This document shows positions 16,476 to 26,663 of a stretch of 64,000 nt of DNA, one piece after another. Numbering within the stretch: the first letter of the stretch is position 1; every line of letters starts with the position of its first letter. This DNA comes from CAMYOC01 sp963704875 (GTDB taxonomy: Bacteria > Pseudomonadota > Gammaproteobacteria > Steroidobacterales > XN24): contig CAVPIA010000003.1 of the NCBI GenBank assembly GCA_963704875.1, positions 124,001 through 188,000 on the forward strand. Reading direction: 5' to 3'. A program made the position numbers and the translations under genes. The notes below the pieces were generated by a model. The model was not told where the DNA came from, searched no databases, and worked only from the letters and a program-made list of their open reading frames with translations.

Positions 16476-19466
16476 CTACGGCCGATACTTGATGGCGCTG
16501 ACAGTACCGGCCTTCACATCACCACTCTTAAAGCGGATCGTGTTGGCGTCGTTGGTCAACCAGTCGGGCAGCATCGGGTAGATGTAAAACGTGTTTCCTG
16601 GCACTGCGCTGGTACCGCCAGGCCACACCGATTGCGACACCGGGCCCGACGGGGCAACGTCCGACACCCAGCGATTCGTGGGACCACTGCCAAACATGAA
16701 ACCGTTCACTCCGGTAGCCCGCGCACTGTGTGAGGATGCGTCCGGCGTTCCGAAACCACCATCTGTGGGGATCCCGGGAAGCCCATCCAGTGGCGCCGGG
16801 AAGAAACCGAATGCTTCAGGCACGCTGAATGGCTGACCCAGCGGAGAGTCAAACACGATCCGGTGCAAATAGCCCCAGCGGTAATCATCCAGGTCAGTGC
16901 TGCCGCCGAACGCCGCGGCAAATTCATCACTGGCCAGGCGGTCCAGCGCTGCGGACAGGCTGGTCAACATCAAAACCTGAACGTCGCTGGACTGATCGCC
17001 GGCGCCACCATCAAAAAAATCCACGCCAGACGCAGATTCACCGCCATTCTCAACCAGCTTGCGCAAGGCGGTCATGACCTGAGAAGAACCCGGTGTGAAA
17101 CTGCCAAGACCGATGCCTTGCAGGGTCGCGTCCACGGTCCCGCGGACGAAGCTGGAGCGCCAGACGCTGTAGATTGTCGTCGCAACGCTGGCACTGATCT
17201 CGTCGGCATCAAGACTTCCGCCAGGATCGCCATCCACGTCTTCCGCGTCATAGCCTTCTGCGATACCGGTCTTGGCCTGATAATCCAGACCAGCCCAGAT
17301 CTCCAGCCGGTCCACCGCAAGCGCGAGACGCGGGTCCGTCGCCGCGGCCGCCAGCGCCGGATCAGCACCCATAGCCTGACCATCGTAGAGAGCCTGGGTG
17401 ACCAGCGGCGCGAAAAATTCCGCATCCAGCAAACCCACATCGGCCTGGATGTCAGCCATTTCTTCTACCGACAACTTCTGGTCTCCGGTGGATAAGGCAC
17501 GGCGGACCCGCTCGGTGATGCTGCCGGCACGAAAGCCTGACGCATAACCTGGATTGAGATAGAACACACCGCCGCCATCACGGAACTGGTTCAAGGGGTC
17601 GTTATCCAGGGTCGTGCCAGCAGGGTCATTGTTGGCGTTGACAAAGAATCCGTTGAGCGGATTGATCACCTGGGGCATCTCCGTCGGCCCGAGAATCTCA
17701 TACGGGGTGACCTGGCCCGGATAATCGTTCTGTTGCGGCATCCACTGATGCAGATCCAGATCGCCCTGACGGATAAAGAACGGCGGCACCCCGCCGGCAG
17801 GATATCCAAGCAGCTGCAGATCAGTGCGAATCGGCATTTCGGCACTGGTGAAGTAAGCCAGGTTGCCAGCGCGATCCGCATAGGCCCAGTTCTGGGATCC
17901 AAAATCAAATCGTTCAAGACCCGCACGGAAATCTTCCAGATCCCGCGCCTGATTCCAGAGATAAAACGTCTCAAGCTCGCGGGTCGGCCCGAAACCGGTG
18001 AACTGGGCGGTCAATACCGAACCGCCCGGGGCCAGATTGCCAAGAACCTCCAGAATCACGCCGTCATAGCGTGCCGGGACCGTGAGGCTGGCGGCCGGGA
18101 TGCCGGGCGTGCCTGGCGGGACATCGACGATGACACCATCCGGCACGCCATCGCCGTCGATATCAGCATTGACCCTGTACGATTCCGGCACCGGCACAAT
18201 GGGGCCCAGAGCTCCTCCCGGCAACGCAATACTCAGACCCAGCGGCGCATTGGGATCGATCACCAGGGTGTCAAAAAATACATCGGTGACGTCCATGGGA
18301 TTGGTCGTCGGACCCCAGGCAATATCCTTGTTCTGCCCGGTGATAACAAATGGGGCCCCGGCAAAACCGTTGCCGATCGCGTCGTAACCCGGCGAGCTGA
18401 TATGCATCGGATAAAAGGTGGTCGGGTTGTCCAGAGACAGATGGGGGTCATTGGCCATGATCGGATGGCCAGTCGTCGACTTGTCACCGGTCACGCCCCA
18501 GTTGTTGGAGCCACGATCCGAACGTTCATTCTCCAGCAGCGTCCTCAGCAAGGGCACCTCGCGGGCCTTGCGCAGGTATCTCTGCGCCAGCTCTGTTGCG
18601 TCAGGATGCATCATCGGGACACCGCCGGGTCCGGCAGCATCGGCTTTCTTGCCAGCGTTCTTGCCAGCCTTCTTTCCCGGCTTCGAATTGGGCGGATACT
18701 GAGGACCATCGCCGCCTGAGTCGGGTACGGTGCTGGCCTGATCGAATGGCTGCGAACGGTAAAGATCCTCGGCAAACAGCAAATAGCCGTTGTCCGGGCC
18801 AAGTACTGCCTGAAACGCACCGAGGGTCTGGGTGAAATCGATATCTGCCAGATCGAAGGACAGGCCGAAAGCGATCAGTTTTCCGACCACAATACTGTCC
18901 ACCGGTGTCCACGGCTCGACGCTGCTCAAATTCAGCGCCAGATACTCCGGAGGCAACACACCCGCTGCATCCTCAAGAAAGGCATTGACGCCGTCTGCAT
19001 AGGCGGTCATCGCAGCCGCCACCCCCTGCGCGACGTCGTCACCCGCGCTGGCATCGGCCAGGATCGCTGCCCAGGTTCGCTGGGCCGAACGTCGCAGGCC
19101 TATCGTGCGCAGCTGCACATCGCTGGGCAGAGCACCCTGGCCAAGGAGTTCCGCCAGCGTCCCGCTGGGCTGGCGACGATTAACATCCATCTGGAACAGG
19201 CGATCCTCCGCGTGGATCCAGCCCTGCAGGAAGAACATATCGTGTTCGTTGCGCGCCTGGATATGAGCGAGGCCGTCAACGTCCCTGATCACCTTGGCGG
19301 AGGACTTGAGCCCGGGCAACCGGATGGCCTGCTTGGCTGCCGACACGTCTCCCGCTGCCTGAGATCCGCTCCGGGGGTTGGCATTGGGTGCCGCGCTGAG
19401 CGCTCCCTGCCCGACAAAGAGCACAAGACAGCAACCTGCGCAAAGCGCAGCGACTTTGTTGATCAT
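16476..19466 (-). CDS. Exported penicillin acylase family protein (Ntn hydrolase)
   Basis: A 996-residue precursor. Residues ~1-25 form a signal peptide with cleavage after ALSA. The alpha region includes DVDGLAHIQARNEHDMFFLQG. The nucleophile Ser is in RGSNNWGV, where autocleavage would release the beta chain; downstream lies HPIMANDPHLSL. Acidic inserts NADIDGDGVPDG and DAEDVDGDPGG resemble calcium-binding loops. The family hydrolyses amides such as beta-lactams, acyl-homoserine lactones or capped peptides in the periplasm. A linker rich in Lys/Ala/Gly (SKPGKKAGKNAGKK) precedes the cleavage site. The start has a strong AGGGGAG site. Confidence 0.92.
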   Translation of the reverse strand: MINKVAALCAGCCLVLFVGQGALSAAPNANPRSGSQAAGDVSAAKQAIRLPGLKSSAKVIRDVDGLAHIQARNEHDMFFLQGWIHAEDRLFQMDVNRRQPSGTLAELLGQGALPSDVQLRTIGLRRSAQRTWAAILADASAGDDVAQGVAAAMTAYADGVNAFLEDAAGVLPPEYLALNLSSVEPWTPVDSIVVGKLIAFGLSFDLADIDFTQTLGAFQAVLGPDNGYLLFAEDLYRSQPFDQASTVPDSGGDGPQYPPNSKPGKKAGKNAGKKADAAGPGGVPMMHPDATELAQRYLRKAREVPLLRTLLENERSDRGSNNWGVTGDKSTTGHPIMANDPHLSLDNPTTFYPMHISSPGYDAIGNGFAGAPFVITGQNKDIAWGPTTNPMDVTDVFFDTLVIDPNAPLGLSIALPGGALGPIVPVPESYRVNADIDGDGVPDGVIVDVPPGTPGIPAASLTVPARYDGVILEVLGNLAPGGSVLTAQFTGFGPTRELETFYLWNQARDLEDFRAGLERFDFGSQNWAYADRAGNLAYFTSAEMPIRTDLQLLGYPAGGVPPFFIRQGDLDLHQWMPQQNDYPGQVTPYEILGPTEMPQVINPLNGFFVNANNDPAGTTLDNDPLNQFRDGGGVFYLNPGYASGFRAGSITERVRRALSTGDQKLSVEEMADIQADVGLLDAEFFAPLVTQALYDGQAMGADPALAAAATDPRLALAVDRLEIWAGLDYQAKTGIAEGYDAEDVDGDPGGSLDADEISASVATTIYSVWRSSFVRGTVDATLQGIGLGSFTPGSSQVMTALRKLVENGGESASGVDFFDGGAGDQSSDVQVLMLTSLSAALDRLASDEFAAAFGGSTDLDDYRWGYLHRIVFDSPLGQPFSVPEAFGFFPAPLDGLPGIPTDGGFGTPDASSHSARATGVNGFMFGSGPTNRWVSDVAPSGPVSQSVWPGGTSAVPGNTFYIYPMLPDWLTNDANTIRFKSGDVKAGTVSAIKYRP

Positions 19467-19610
19467 TTCTCCCCTCCCGGTTTGTCCGTCCCTTTTTATA
19501 GCTTGCGGGTGGCGGAGAATCCAGCCGCGGGCCTGATGCAGCAGTCAGCGGTGGCGCCAGCCACGCCTATGCCGGATAATTTTCTCTTTTGCCACCAGCG
19601 CTAAATTCTT

Positions 19611-20610
19611 ATGGCCCAATTCATTTACAGCATGAACCGTGTCGCCAAGATCGTGCCGCCAAAACGGCACATCCTGCGAGATATCTCATTGAGTTTCTTC
19701 CCTGGCGCAAAAATCGGGGTGTTGGGTCTGAACGGCGCGGGCAAGTCCACGCTGCTGCGGATCATGGCCGGCCTCGATAACGAAATCGAAGGTGAAGCGA
19801 GGCCGCAGCCCGGAATCAAGGTCGGATTCCTGCCTCAGGAACCACAGCTCGACGCCAGCAAGGATGTCCGCGGCAATGTCGAAGAAGGCGTGACCGAGAT
19901 CAAGACCGCACTGAGCCGGCTGGACGAAGTGTATGCCGCCTACGCAGAGCCGGATGCCGACTTTGATGCGCTGGCCAAGGAACAGGCCAGACTGGAAAAT
20001 CTGGTGCAGGCGGCGGACGGGCACAATCTTGACCGCACCCTGGAGATTGCCGCCGATGCATTGCGTCTGCCTCCCTGGGATGCCGACGTAGCCCTGCTCT
20101 CAGGCGGTGAGCGCCGACGGGTTGCCTTATGCCGCCTGTTGCTGTCGCGACCGGACATGTTGTTGCTGGATGAGCCGACCAATCATCTCGATGCCGAGTC
20201 CGTTGGCTGGCTGGAGCATTTCCTCGACGAGTATCCGGGAACCGTTGTAGCGGTGACTCACGATCGCTACTTCCTGGACAATGTTGCCGGCTGGATCCTG
20301 GAACTGGACCGCGGCTATGGCATCCCCTGGGAGGGCAATTACTCATCTTGGCTGGAGCAGAAGGAGCAGCGGCTCGAGCAGGAATCCCGCCAGGAGGCGG
20401 CCAGAGTCCGCGCGATGAAACACGAACTGGAATGGGTGCGCACCAACCCCAAGGGCCGCCACGCGAAATCGAAGGCGAGACTGCAGCGATTTGAAGAACT
20501 CTCATCAAGGGAATTTCAGGCCCGCAACGAGACCAACGAAATCTATATCCCGCCCGGTCCTCGCCTGGGCGACCTGGTCGCCGAGGCCAAGGGTCTGCGC
20601 AAGGGCTTTC

Positions 20611-20630
<20 letters not shown>
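19611..20630 (+). CDS. ettA: Energy-dependent translational throttle protein EttA, N-terminal part (frameshifted)
   Basis: This frame encodes the first ABC domain of EttA, an ABC-F ATPase that binds the ribosomal E site and gates early elongation. MAQFIYSMNRVAKIVPPKRH is nearly identical to E. coli. GLNGAGKST (Walker A), LSGGERRR, and LLDEPTNHLD are intact, as is the P-site tRNA interaction linker (about residues 243-322). After TTT at 20607-20609 one extra C shifts the frame and translation ends after seven wrong residues. Removing that base joins this part to the following 222 codons and gives exactly 555 residues, the E. coli length. Confidence 0.9.
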
Positions 20631-21279
<649 letters not shown>

Positions 21280-21375
21280 TCTTCCCGGACCACACGTTCA
21301 AATCACGCCCTTGGCGCCGGCCAGCGTGTCTGTCTGGCCACATAGTGCCTGCCAATTATAGTTGGTTATTTTATT

Positions 21376-22713
21376 TTGAATCAATATATTAACAGCGATA
21401 CCTCTAATTCACATGAGTTATTGATCAAGGGCGATCAACTGCTTTCGGAGCGCCGCCTGGACGAAGCAGGCGCCTGTTTCGAGATGATCCTCGATCAGCA
21501 GCCGGAGGCGCTGGACGCCCTGCTCAGGATGGCTCAGGTCCAGCTGCTGCAAAGCCGGATCGACCCCTGCCTGGCGACCCTGGATACGGCAATTGAATAT
21601 CATCCGCACAATGCCGAGCTACGCTTTCGTCGCGGCACAATATTGCACAGCCTGGGCCGCTTCGATGAAGCCCGTGCGATCTATCACGAGGCGGTCAGCT
21701 TGCAGCCCGACCACGTTCCTGCATTGCTCAAGCTCGGGTCATGCTGCATGGCGCTGGGGGATACCGAGGCCGCGATACGCGCCTATCAGGGCGTGGTGAC
21801 CATCGCCGGTCCGGTTGGCCGTGCGCTGCAGGATACGCGACTGCCAGAAGCAATCCGCGGCGATGTCGAATTGATGCACAAAACCCTGACCGGCAAGTAC
21901 CGGGATCTGCTTGAATCGACCCGTGCATATCTGAGGGACAAGTACCCAGCCAGCGAATTGACCCGGATTGATGCCGCTCTGGCGGTTCTGGCTGGCCAGC
22001 GGCAACGCGCCTACGAACATCCACAACAACGTCCGGAGTTCATGTATATCCCCGGGCTGCGTCCGATCCCGTGGTTTGAACGCGAAGATTTTGACTGGGT
22101 ACAACGCGTCGAAGACGCATTCCCCGAGGTGCGCGCGGAACTCGAGGCACTGCTGCCGGAGCGCTCCGGCTTTGTGCCGTATATCCACGGAACCCAGGGC
22201 CAGCAGGCGTCGACCCCGCAAGGCACCGACTTTTCGCATCTTGCGGGCAATCTGTCCTGGAGCGCGTTCCATCTGCATCTCAAAGGCCGGATCGCAGACC
22301 ATTGCGAGCGTTGCCCTCAGACCGCCGCGCTGATGGACAGCCTGCCGTTACCAGAGGCCGAAGGATGGATGCCGGAAACGTTCTTCTCAGTGCTTGCGCC
22401 CGGTGAACACATCATCCCGCACTACGGGCAGATGAACGGACGGCTGACGGTTCACCTCGGCCTGATCATCCCGCCCGACTGCGGAATCAGCGTGTGCGGC
22501 GAGACCAGGGGCTGGGAGGAAGGCAAGGTACTGGCCTTTGATGACAGCTTTTTGCATGAGGCCTGGAACCGCAGTGATGCGGATCGCGCGGTGCTTATCT
22601 TCGAGGTATGGCATCCGGATATGAGCGAAGCGGAGATCGACGGCGTGCAGCATTTCCTGACCACGCGGACGCGCTGGCTGAACGAGATCATTATGGATGG
22701 CGGCAGCGGATGA
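21376..22713 (+). CDS. TPR / aspartyl-asparaginyl beta-hydroxylase domain protein
   Basis: Residues ~10-140 are three to four tetratricopeptide repeats (for example AELRFRRGTILHSLGRFDEA). Residues ~225-420 are an AspH-type 2-oxoglutarate/iron dioxygenase-like domain with PGLRPIPWFE, IIPHYGQMNGRLTVHLGL (His 349), GWEEGKVLAFDDSFLHEAWN (His 394) and a distal Arg. The layout resembles mammalian aspartyl hydroxylase but is cytosolic here. Substrate is unknown, likely an Asp/Asn side chain of a protein or peptide. The start is uncertain: TTG at 21376 has no ribosome-binding site and lies in an AT-rich tract; TTG at 21421 is an alternative. Confidence 0.85.
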   Translation: MNQYINSDTSNSHELLIKGDQLLSERRLDEAGACFEMILDQQPEALDALLRMAQVQLLQSRIDPCLATLDTAIEYHPHNAELRFRRGTILHSLGRFDEARAIYHEAVSLQPDHVPALLKLGSCCMALGDTEAAIRAYQGVVTIAGPVGRALQDTRLPEAIRGDVELMHKTLTGKYRDLLESTRAYLRDKYPASELTRIDAALAVLAGQRQRAYEHPQQRPEFMYIPGLRPIPWFEREDFDWVQRVEDAFPEVRAELEALLPERSGFVPYIHGTQGQQASTPQGTDFSHLAGNLSWSAFHLHLKGRIADHCERCPQTAALMDSLPLPEAEGWMPETFFSVLAPGEHIIPHYGQMNGRLTVHLGLIIPPDCGISVCGETRGWEEGKVLAFDDSFLHEAWNRSDADRAVLIFEVWHPDMSEAEIDGVQHFLTTRTRWLNEIIMDGGSG

Positions 22714-22736
22714 TGCGGATCGTGCCGGCATTTTTT
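22713..22736 (+). terminator. Weak intrinsic terminator after the AspH-like gene
   Basis: ATGCGG at 22713-22718 can pair with CCGGCAT at 22725-22731 with one bulged base. Six T residues overlap the end of the stem (22731-22736). It begins at the stop codon of the upstream gene and lies before the convergent reductase gene. The stem is short, so strength is doubtful. Confidence 0.4.
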
Positions 22737-22749
22737 GCTGTAAAGGACA

Positions 22750-23487
22750 CTAGTTGCGTGCCGACAGGTATTTCTCCCGCCTGACCTGTTTTACGCCCAT
22801 ACCCTTCTCTTTTAGTGCGGCGACCGCTTCATCGACCATGTTCGGGTTGCCGCAAAGATAGACAATGTCCCTGTCCGGATCGACTTCCAGATCGGCAAAC
22901 TGTTTCTGCACATAGCCCCGGCATTCCCAGTCCGATGCGTCGTCTGGCAGAGCACGGCTGTAACAGGCACGGAACTTAAAACCATCCATCCTCGAAGCCA
23001 GATCTCGAAATGCATCTGCATATAACAGCTCTGCCCGGTTGCGGACACCGAGGATCACTTCCGCAGAATACCCGGTATCGGTGAGCCGCCGCTCCAGCTC
23101 CGGCAACATCGAATGATACGGCGTTACCCCGGTACCCGTGGCAATCATCAGATAGCGGCAAGGGGGATCATCGCGGAGTACGAATCTCCCATACGGCCCG
23201 CTGGCTTCCACCATGCTGCCAGGCTCCAGGCCAAACAGCTGGCCTGTCGCAAAACCACCTTCCACCGGGGCCACCGCGATCTCGATCAGATCGGAGGACT
23301 CTGGCGATGTGACCACGCTGTAGCTGCGGTGCGTACGCTGTCCGTCCCGGTCCCAGTGCAGATTGATAAACTGCCCGGCAACGTAGTCGAAGGCCTCACG
23401 ATCGGCTCTGCGAAAAGCTAACTGGCGCACGGTTGGCGTTAGTTGCACACTGGAATGCAACGTGAGCGGAAATGTATTCCAGGTCAT
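22750..23487 (-). CDS. Ferredoxin/flavodoxin-NADP+ reductase (Fpr-like)
   Basis: A 245-residue flavoprotein. The FAD motif is HRSYSVVTS, followed by GPYGRFVL; the NADP-binding region is MIATGTGVTPYHSML and YLCGNPNMVDEA. It moves electrons between NADPH and ferredoxin or flavodoxin in the cytosol. The C-terminus ends in REKYLSARN, where Fpr proteins carry a FAD-stacking aromatic. ATG at 23487 is used because the 17 extra codons upstream are not family-like; the ribosome-binding site is weak (GGGAA). It is divergent from the next gene. Confidence 0.88.
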   Translation of the reverse strand: MTWNTFPLTLHSSVQLTPTVRQLAFRRADREAFDYVAGQFINLHWDRDGQRTHRSYSVVTSPESSDLIEIAVAPVEGGFATGQLFGLEPGSMVEASGPYGRFVLRDDPPCRYLMIATGTGVTPYHSMLPELERRLTDTGYSAEVILGVRNRAELLYADAFRDLASRMDGFKFRACYSRALPDDASDWECRGYVQKQFADLEVDPDRDIVYLCGNPNMVDEAVAALKEKGMGVKQVRREKYLSARN

Positions 23488-23616
23488 ATGGGTTCCCGTT
23501 GTGAGGCGCTTTTTTAACACAGGCGCAGCCGACTGCACAGCGTTGACCCCCGAGTCCGCAATGGTGTATTCAGTCTGCCTTTACAGAACACAGCCTACGA
23601 TATCGAGGAAAGAAAC

Positions 23617-24477
23617 ATGGCCCTGCCGAAAATCATGCTTGTCGCTGTCGCGCTGACGCTGGCAATATCTGCGCCCGCCCGGGCGATGGACGCGGAGACC
23701 TCTCAGGCGCTGGATGCGGCCCTTAACGGCAGCCAACGCTCGGCAGAGAACAAGGCTCGTGATATCTATCGCCACCCGCGAGCGACCCTCGATTTTCTCG
23801 GGCTCGAAGCCCATATGACCGTGATCGAACTCTGGCCCGGCGGCGGCTGGTATACGGAGATTCTCGCGCCAACGCTGCGCGGCAGCGGCAAGCTGATCAC
23901 CGCGCACTATGGCGCGAACACCGGCTCTGAATACCGCACCCAAAGCTATCTGGGGTTTGTCGAGAAACTGGCAGGCGCGGGCAACATCTACGACCAGGTG
24001 AAGGTGATCGAGTTTGGCAAAGGCGCCGGCAATGCGCTTGGCCAGGACAACAGCGCGGACATGGTGCTTGTGTTTCGCAACATTCACAGCCTGATCCGCG
24101 GTGGTTTGCTGGAGCAGTTCCTCAAAGCAGCGATGGATGTACTCAAGCCCGGTGGCGTGCTTGGTATCGTTCAGCACCGCAGCATCGAGATACAGGATCT
24201 CGAGATGGGTGATGAGAACATTCTGCTCATCGCAAAAAGCGGTTATGTGCCGGAACGCTATGTCGTAACACAGGCCGAGGCCGCCGGATTTACGCTCGAT
24301 GGCACAAGCGAGATCAATGCCAATCCGAAGGATCTCAAGGAATATCCACAAGGCGTATGGACCTTGCCACCATCGTTGCGCCTTGGGGATGTGGACCGCG
24401 AGACCTACATCAGCATCGGTGAAAGCGACCGCATGACGCTGCGTTTCGTGAAGCCAGCGTTGGCAGATGCGAGCTAA
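23617..24477 (+). CDS. Exported class I SAM-methyltransferase-like protein (COG4798 type)
   Basis: A 286-residue protein with a clear signal peptide (hydrophobic residues 5-18, cleavage after ARA at 23). The mature part has a Rossmann methyltransferase fold: the glycine loop is VIELWPGGGWYTEIL (68-82), later DMVLVFRNIHSL and LKPGGVLGIVQHRS. SAM is normally absent from the periplasm, so an exported methyltransferase is puzzling. The family is widespread but uncharacterised. GGAAAG lies about 5 bases before the ATG. Its stop overlaps the convergent hutG stop by four bases. Confidence 0.82.
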   Translation: MALPKIMLVAVALTLAISAPARAMDAETSQALDAALNGSQRSAENKARDIYRHPRATLDFLGLEAHMTVIELWPGGGWYTEILAPTLRGSGKLITAHYGANTGSEYRTQSYLGFVEKLAGAGNIYDQVKVIEFGKGAGNALGQDNSADMVLVFRNIHSLIRGGLLEQFLKAAMDVLKPGGVLGIVQHRSIEIQDLEMGDENILLIAKSGYVPERYVVTQAEAAGFTLDGTSEINANPKDLKEYPQGVWTLPPSLRLGDVDRETYISIGESDRMTLRFVKPALADAS

Positions 24478-25304
24478 CCGTAGCGAGCGCGGAAACCGAC
24501 CAGCAGATCAGCAAAAACCTGACGCAGCATAGCCCGGGCATTATCGAACTGGGGACAGGCCAGGGCCTCGTCAGGCTTGCCCTCCTGCATATACACACGC
24601 TGGCACATCTCTATCTGGATCGCTTCGACATCCTCCACCCGGCCATAGTGGTCCGTGATGTAGCCACCCTTGTAGGGCGAGTTGATGGCGACGCGCAATC
24701 CGCGCTCGTTAAATGCGCTGACAAGCGTGGATCGCAACCAGTCACCACAGGTCTGGCCATCCCGGTCACCCAGGTAGATATCGTCCTGCAGCTCGCCGTG
24801 CAGGCGATTGGCGACGCTTGCTATGCTGTGTGCATCGACCAGAACCGCGCGACCGAACTGCCTTCTCAGGTCCTTTAACAACTGCAACAAAGCGTCGTGA
24901 TACGGGGCGTGATAGCGCTGCCGGCGAATCTCGATCTCGTCGGCATCGGGTGGATTGAGGAAAACCGGCTCCCCATGAAAGGTCTCTGTCGGCACCAGAC
25001 CAGTCTCAAATCGCCCCGGGTACAGCGGCGCCGCCGTCGGACTGCGATTCAGATCGACCACGAAGCGACTGTATACGCCGTGGATGCTGGTGATCCCGAG
25101 CTCAGGCAGGAAATCGTACAGGTGGTGCAAATGCCAATCGGTCATCGGCAAGCCGGCCATGAGCTGACTGGCGAAACCGGCATCCACCTCCGGCGTCACC
25201 CGGACGCCAGTGTGCGGCATGCTGACCAGCACCGGAACCGGGTCGGTCAGCGGCCGGCGAATCCGGAACGGTGCGTCGCCTGTCTGTTCGGTTTCAATTG
25301 TCAT
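24474..25304 (-). CDS. hutG: N-formylglutamate amidohydrolase
   Basis: A 276-residue enzyme that hydrolyses N-formylglutamate to glutamate and formate, the last step of the HutF branch of histidine degradation. Signatures include LVSMPHTGVRVTPE, GVYSRFVVDLNRSP, VLVDAHSIAS with a metal His, and PYKGGYITDHYG. Its start overlaps the hutF stop by four bases (ATGA). The released formate could be used by Fhs encoded at 36.7 kb. Confidence 0.94.
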   Translation of the reverse strand: MTIETEQTGDAPFRIRRPLTDPVPVLVSMPHTGVRVTPEVDAGFASQLMAGLPMTDWHLHHLYDFLPELGITSIHGVYSRFVVDLNRSPTAAPLYPGRFETGLVPTETFHGEPVFLNPPDADEIEIRRQRYHAPYHDALLQLLKDLRRQFGRAVLVDAHSIASVANRLHGELQDDIYLGDRDGQTCGDWLRSTLVSAFNERGLRVAINSPYKGGYITDHYGRVEDVEAIQIEMCQRVYMQEGKPDEALACPQFDNARAMLRQVFADLLVGFRARYG

Positions 25305-26644
25305 GCGCTCGCCAGCTCCTTTAACGCGGCTGAATAGGCCGACTGAATCTCTGTTTCCGAGAAATGACTGCCTTCGCTAACCAGTCGATTGCCGCCGACA
25401 TACGTTGCCGAAATATTCTGTCGGCTGCCAGCGGTAATCAAGGCGTCCATCGCATTCTCAATCGACAACCCGGCCAGGGGCGAGGCCAGAGGGTCAAGCA
25501 CGGCCAGATCCGCATAGGCGCCTACCTTGATCTCACCGACGGCCTGTGCCATGGCCGCGCCGCCGGCGACCGCCGCCAGCCGCCATAGCGGAGCGCCCAG
25601 ACCTTCCTCGGTGGCCAGGCAGGCGCGCCGCCCCAGCATCAGCCGCTGGCCATACTCCAGCAGGCGCAGCTCTTCGACCGCATCGATGCGGACATTGCTG
25701 TCAGAGCCGATGGCAAAACGACCACCGAGTCGCCGATACTCACGCGCCGGGAAGATCCCGTCGCCCAGGTAAGCCTCGGTCAGCGGGCAGAGCACGACAG
25801 TAGCGCCGGCATCGGCGATCAGCGCAAGCTCCCGCTCGCTGGCGTGGGTTGCATGGACCAGGTTCCAGCTCATATCCAGTTCCACAGCATCGGCAAGCAA
25901 TTCGATCGGACTTACGCCGCTTGCTTCGATACATGCCTCGACTTCCTGTCGCTGTTCGGCGATATGAATGTGTTTCGCATATCCGGGCGGCAGCAAGCCG
26001 TCCGCCCCGGCCAGCAACGCCTTCAGCGCCGGCAGACCCACCGCACGCAAGGAGTGCGGCGCGATGCCCAGCGGAAGCGGGCCAAGAGATGCCAGCAGAC
26101 TGAGATAGTCGTCTACGCTTTCATGCACAAACCGCTGCTGGCGGGTCTCTGCTGCCTGCTCAAAGCCACCCTGCTGGTAAAGCACCGGCAGCAGCAACAA
26201 ACGGATGCCAGCCTGGGCGGCCCCCTCGATCACTGCCTGCGCCATTTCAGGGCCGCGACTGCCATCGGCGCGGTGATGCAAATAATGGAATTCCGCCACA
26301 CTGGTAAAACCGCACCGCAGCATGTCTGCAAACGCACGGGCCGCTACCGCGCGCAGATTTTCCGGGCTCATGTCCCGTGCCAGACCGTACATTGCCTCAC
26401 GCCAGCTCCAGAACGAGTCGTCTCCGGATGCGCGCTCACCCTGCCCTACCAACGCTCGCTGGAAGCAGTGGCTGTGCGCATTGGGCATGCCGGGCAACGC
26501 CACCCAGCCGTCGAACGGCTGCCCGTCTTCACGCGGCTCATCTTCGATTGCGGTGATCAGCCCCTGATTATCGATGATCAGGCGTTTGTGGCGTTCCATC
26601 CCGCCGGGCGTGAGAATATGCTGGAAACGCAAACTGCGGCTCAT
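25301..26644 (-). CDS. hutF: Formimidoylglutamate deiminase
   Basis: A 447-residue amidohydrolase that converts N-formimino-glutamate to N-formylglutamate and ammonia. The metal site shows LPGMPNAHSHCFQRAL, HIHIAEQ, HATHASE and IGSDSNVRID. ATG at 26644 has GGGAGC 6 bases upstream and gives the family start MSRSLRFQHI. The gene runs divergently from hutI with only 19 bases between the two start codons, so promoters must overlap the coding sequences. Confidence 0.94.
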   Translation of the reverse strand: MSRSLRFQHILTPGGMERHKRLIIDNQGLITAIEDEPREDGQPFDGWVALPGMPNAHSHCFQRALVGQGERASGDDSFWSWREAMYGLARDMSPENLRAVAARAFADMLRCGFTSVAEFHYLHHRADGSRGPEMAQAVIEGAAQAGIRLLLLPVLYQQGGFEQAAETRQQRFVHESVDDYLSLLASLGPLPLGIAPHSLRAVGLPALKALLAGADGLLPPGYAKHIHIAEQRQEVEACIEASGVSPIELLADAVELDMSWNLVHATHASERELALIADAGATVVLCPLTEAYLGDGIFPAREYRRLGGRFAIGSDSNVRIDAVEELRLLEYGQRLMLGRRACLATEEGLGAPLWRLAAVAGGAAMAQAVGEIKVGAYADLAVLDPLASPLAGLSIENAMDALITAGSRQNISATYVGGNRLVSEGSHFSETEIQSAYSAALKELASA

Positions 26645-26663
26645 CGCTGCTCCCGGGGAATAC

